Below, piece by piece: positions 43,001-49,000 of a DNA stretch of 64,000 bases. A model generated the notes under the pieces. That model was given only the letters and a program-made list of their open reading frames with translations. It searched no databases and had not been told where the DNA came from. How positions within the stretch are numbered: the first letter of the stretch is position 1; each line of letters starts with the position of its first letter. The DNA is taken from assembly GCA_024734555.1 (NCBI GenBank), contig JANPWX010000451.1, positions 218,221 through 282,220 of the forward strand. The letters are read 5' to 3'. Source of the DNA: Trochalopteron elliotii (taxonomy: Eukaryota > Chordata > Aves > Passeriformes > Leiothrichidae). The position numbers and the translations under genes were made by a program.

Positions 43001-46000
43001 CTGTAATGCAGGTTTGCAAAAAGAGATAGACTGACTGCCCTCTAAAAACACATCAGTTATTAGGTGCATGTACCTCTCTTACTCCCGGGGGCTTCTAAAC
43101 TACATCCTCCTCTTCAAATAAAGTCTTTCAGTTACTTAAATCAACAGTTTTTGGTGGTGAGGGCAGGAGTGAAGCCCGGAGTACGTTTGCACATACAAAG
43201 AGATCCTGGTGAATTTTTTTTCCTGTACCTCAATTTTTGCAGTGTAAATTCTCATATCCACGTGCCAGAAAGTTAAACTAAAAGCAAAATTCATCCTTCA
43301 GGCTGGATTCTTTTCCCACATGGCTTCTACTGCTAAAACTTACTAATGGCAGTGGTAAAGCTTCTCACTGCTGCAGATGTAGATACATGACTACAGATGA
43401 TTGCTTGGAAAATGAATTTGAACATTGTCTGAGCCCTTTATTCATCACTTCAGGATGCTCAAAATGGTTCTTGTACTTTCTGCAACGTGAGCTTTGAAGG
43501 CTTTTCAAATTAGTCACCAGTTTCACACCAACACACTTGGAAATTAATTTTCAGTCCTCTTACAAGTCATAACAGACATTTTACCTGTACTACAGAAGAG
43601 TTAAGATATTCTGCACAAACTCCAAATGGCTGAACTAACGCAGAGATTGCCTGAAAGAAAGATAGCAAATATTTAGGTGCATATTTAAGAAATTTTTTCA
43701 TTGTTAGCAATCAATAGCTTAAAAGGCAAATGAAGATGAACAAGTATTATTTATATCATATATTTCCAGTCATTTGCTATGATGGTTTTTTGGCATGCAA
43801 GTTTTACAACAACACATGGTTTAAGAAAGATTTACTCCACGGCACACAGTAGAGTATGTGCTATATATGATATATGGCATACAGTATGTGTTACATATTT
43901 TTGTCTAAAATAAAAAATGCCTTCCCAATTTTCACTAAGCTTGGTCCTCTCATCACTCTGTTCAGTGTTCTCTGACGGATCCTGTTTCAGTCACAGAAAT
44001 AAACAGACGGAAAGGAACATATCACATTTTGCTTGCTCTCTACAGCAATCAGAAGTGTGAATGCAAAATTTAAGGTTAAAGCCATATGGCAAATTTCTTT
44101 CCCAAAGCAATACGTGGGAGAAAGCTTTTGTAAACGTGTCATATACATGTCAAGATCTCTTCAGTGCATGATTTTAAAGTGGTATCTATTGTCAAGAAAT
44201 TAAGTGTATAAAAGCATTTGTTTGCCAATAAATAATATCAAAATCAGTTTCTTTTCACACTGGATCAAGAATTGTGGAACTGAGTGTGTAGCAGTGCAAT
44301 CCAAGGCCCAAATTAAGTGACGCTGACCCAGATTTCCTTCCTAAGCAAGCAGTTATTAATCATTAAACAAAGTCAAGTCAAAGTTTCTATTACAGAACTG
44401 GCATGTAAATCAAGGTTTTCCTTATTCTTCTGTCAAGCTCACATATGAACCTAACTCTATATAAAGCAGAAAATATTGATCCCCCAAGAAAAGAAGTTGA
44501 ATTCCTTCCAAGTGGCATGTCACTGAAAGCAGACTGATTTTATACTGGGGGACAAGGTTCCAGATGACACAGTTTTCCTTTAGCCTCCTCATTCTCCAAA
44601 GCTTGAAAGAATTGGAAGTCTCCTGAATATAGGCTAGGAAACTAAAACTAACTAAATTAGACTTCACACCAAAAATAGTTTAGCTCTGTTGAACCAGTCA
44701 GTTTTAAGACACTGCTCTTGAAAAGTTGTTTAGGATTAGACACTGTCTGTCATCCTAAGGATTCTTTTCTTTAAAGAGTGATCTCTGTAATAAATGACAG
44801 AAGTCAATTCACTTGCAGCTAAATGCAGCTATGGGTGCAGTAAACAGAAAACCAGGGACATACTGGTGAACATACAATGAAACTACTTTGATTGATGTCT
44901 AACCAGAAGGCTGAATGCTAGCAGAAAGGTACACTAATTTCTCCTCTTTTCTGTGAAGTCTTAATTGCTCTTCAGTCAGAATTCTTATGTACAACCTCAT
45001 TTGACCTCCAGCCTGACAGCACTTCTCCAGGGCTCTGTGGGAGTGTTGCTGTGGTACCAAAGAAAAGGTAAAAGCACTGCCAAAAGGGACACTGCTGGTT
45101 TTACATGAAGGGTAAAATGGAAAAGGAGAAGTCTCATGACAGAAGGTGGACTTACCCCAAGTTCAATATCTTCAGAATTGAGTTTGGACTGAATTGCTGA
45201 AAACCCACCCAACTCTGCAAACTGAAATAAAATAATCAGTATTACATAGTGAACTACAGTTCACTGTACACTTCATTTGATCTTTTGAATAAGAGATTAT
45301 AGAAAATACTTCACTGACAGTTCCTGAGATGCCAACAAGTGTCCCTTACAATGAAACATCCCATCCAAAAAAAGCTTTATATTTTCATGGGAATTCAGGG
45401 GCACACTGGGGAATGCAATGCAATTATACATGGCAGCAGGGTTTAAGCAACAAGTTAGAAACTCTGTCTAGAGTTAAAATGGCCATAGGGAAGAAAGGTA
45501 GAGCACATACAGCAACAGCTGACTGGACTGGCACTTTTGCTTGGGGGACCTTTGATTGCAGCCTCAGCTGGGGTCTCAAATTCTCTAGTCATAGATACCA
45601 CATTAGGGTAAAGGTGCTCAAGGGAGAAGGCAGCAACTCAACAAGCTTTATTTTACAAGGCAGGATTAAAATCTCAAACGATTTTTTTGTGGTTGTCAGA
45701 AAAATGAGAAGTGAACAAACAAGTCGGGGCAAGGTGAAGTAGGGGGAGAAGAAATTATCCCTGAAGACCAATGAATTCAAGTGACAAACAACAATTCTGG
45801 TTTATATTTACCTACCCTGTTTACCAGATCCACAAGCCACCCATGAGGTTCCTTGAACAACAAGAACAGGAACAAATTAGCAGCTGCAACATCAATGCTA
45901 AACATTTGTCTTCTGAAACAGACATTTGGACAGACACCTTCAGCCCATTAACCCACAAATGGATACACTATTACCCAAATAAAACAAGGTTTGTGAGAGC

Positions 46001-49000
46001 TCCTGTATAAAGTGTAGCTGGAGCTCTGGTCGGTTCTCACGAGCATCATCCTGTTTTGGACTCTGCCTGACATCACTGCCCATGTGCTGTGGCAACAGAT
46101 CACGTTGTGGCTGCTGACTCACAAGCAAATGTATTTATAGCACTGTAGCAGTGTGGAACATTACTTTCCTAAAGCAGCAGATGTAGAATTTTCTTTCTAC
46201 GGCCACAAACTTGTTTCCTGAAGGAGAAATCAACTCCACTGATGCTGTTTTGGACCCACCCATCTGGATCAACTGTGACAAGACAATGCAAACCTCAAAA
46301 TTGCCTCCTTGCCAGTGTGTGAGTTGAAGATATTTTATCTTTGGCTGTCAGAAAAGTCTGAATTCTCTACTAGAATTGAACACTTGGAGTTATCCTGGTC
46401 ACTTCACACTCAACAACCAAACAGATGTCAGTCCTTAGATCCACCTGTTGTGTGCTTCATGTCTAAAGCAACACACAGATTGTTGTGCTACTTTACACAT
46501 GAAAGTACACCCGTTTCTAAATGTAGCCTCTAACAGAGAACTGGAACAATCTGAGAGCACAAACTAACACACCAACATACACTGCACATCTATTTGCAAT
46601 AATTCTTGGTGACGTATTTAAACTTTGTGTTACAAATACCCACTAAACAAATAATCTTATCTGAAACAAAGACATCCACCCTAAAATTAGTTTTTAGGGC
46701 ATGGCCATGCTTACCTTCTGAAAAGTGGATATGGGTGAGACAGCATGCATGTTCCCCTCCCCAAAGACTTCTGCCCAGTTCCTCTGGCACACCTTCATTC
46801 GATTCTTGAAATGATACTCATTGTCGGGGTTAAATGCCTTGAAAGAAAAGCCCACGGCAATGAACAGGTGCCTTATGCCAGTTTCAAAACTTATCTTGAT
46901 AAATTTATCGTTTCAGCTGAGCATTCTCCTGGCTGATAGTTAAAGATCTAGCAAAAAATAAAGCCCCCAGCTCCTGCCTCCCAGTTCTCATCATATAAAG
47001 CATTTTGAAGCCTTTATTCTCTACAGACTATATCCAGTAATTATGTGAGCCACAGGTCCATAAAACAGAGAACTGAACACAAAGTATCAGTTTAAAAAAA
47101 TAAACAGCAAAGTGACAAAAATGTGATTTTTTAAAAAAACTGCTAGTTTTCAGAAGTTTTGAACAGCACCCACTCCTTTGAATTGCCTACTGGATGTAAA
47201 ATATCTGCAGCAAGCAATGGCTGTAGATTTTAAGACAATGAACTACAACTTAAACAGCTGGAAAAAGCATCAGCTGCATGAACACAGAATACCAAATACC
47301 CAGATATTAGAAACTGCATCAGAGAGTCAAATACCATTGTAAGCACACCAAGCAGGCCCACAGGGATAGGATCTTGTTTTACTCTTTCTGCAACCAGGTC
47401 CACCAGCAGCATGAGCATGTTGTAGATTCCTTCATGGATTTCAGTTCCCCACTTGTGGACAGCACTGGATGTCAAGAGCTAACAAAGAAAAAAAAACCCA
47501 ATTTTTTACAAGTTTGAGCACAATAACAAACAAGGACAAATTTATCAACTCCTGAGACTGTTTTCAGAATAAATGTTTCCTTGGAATGCACCCGTCTGGT
47601 GTGTTTTTCAGATGTTCTTTCTGCACTAATGGCTTAAGAGTTAATTCAATTTGTAATTCTGTAGAAGAACACCTTAAATCACAGCTTATGACAGAAAATA
47701 AAATCTACCAAAGCGTTTTCCATTTGCATGCACTAGTAGAGACTGTAACCTTTGGAAAGAGCAACTACTATGAAACTAATCTGTTTGCAGATTGAACACA
47801 CAACTATTAAATCTTGAAACAGGCAGCCACAAAGCTGCACTGATTCAGCTGAGGTAACCATTTACCAACTGACACTTTTTGAGAAGCTTCTATTGGAAAA
47901 CAAAGCACATGTACCAGGAGAGAGAGGTATTCAATGCTGCTTCCACCTACTGAAACACGTTCTTTAAATCAGGTTTCATGGTTGTTTATAAAGGACACCT
48001 GGTTGCCATCTGCAAATTTCATTTAATTTCTGCTGTGTCTGAACAGAAGCAGATACAAAACTTAATATTTTAAATACAACCAATTTTTGTACAATTAATA
48101 GGGTTTCTTGTAAATATTTCAGCAAATTGTAATTCAGCACATCCTAAACTTGAATTTCTACAGATTATCCTTTTGGAGGAATAATATACATTGTTTATTT
48201 CATGTGCAAAAGATACCAAGTGATATAAAACTATTGTATTGTAAGATTAGTACCCTGATAACTAAATGGAAAAAGAATTTTTCCCTTAGATTTCTGTATT
48301 CCTTAAATGGAATTATATTCTCAGTATTTTAACACTAGGACAGAATAACTTTTTAAAGGGTATATACGTGTTTTTATATATATGGTCTAAAAATTGGGCA
48401 AGAAATTTACCTAAAGTGAATGGAATAGTGGGAAGTCAATTAGTTTGGGGAGCTCTATAGAGAAAATTCACAACAGCCCAGAGAAACACAGGGCATTGAG
48501 AACTGAGGTGAATGATAAAATCCTAAACGGGTTGTGAAAAGAATTTAGCAACCCTCTGAAGAAATAACAGAAAGAATAGTTAATGGAAATCTGACCATGA
48601 ACTTGCCACCAGTGGCCATATCCAAGGGTCTCTAAACGTCTCTTTGGACTCTGGTAATTACTACAGGGCTCTTCATTTAAGAGGAAAAAAAAAAAAAGAA
48701 AAAAGCTAAGTACTAAAGTTGGCCAGAGTTACAGAATTGGGACCTTTTATGATTTACATTTAAATTTCTATGATTTTAATCTAGGAAAATAATTTGAGTG
48801 GGATTTTAATCCAAGAACTCATTCAGTAGTTGCCTGAAGTCTGGATTACAAAACACTACTTCCACCACAAACAACATAAAGAAACATTGAACTGGCCTCC
48901 TGTACTACCTACTTACCTTTTTAAATGCTTCAGGCATGCATCTGTCCATAAACCTCTTGCAATTCTCATCAGAATCAGAAAGACCTTTACAGAAAAAAGA

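Noticed and set aside
45329..45742. 137-codon plus-strand open frame in intron 6
   Set aside because: Antisense, no recognisable domain, no splice or promoter context; likely chance.
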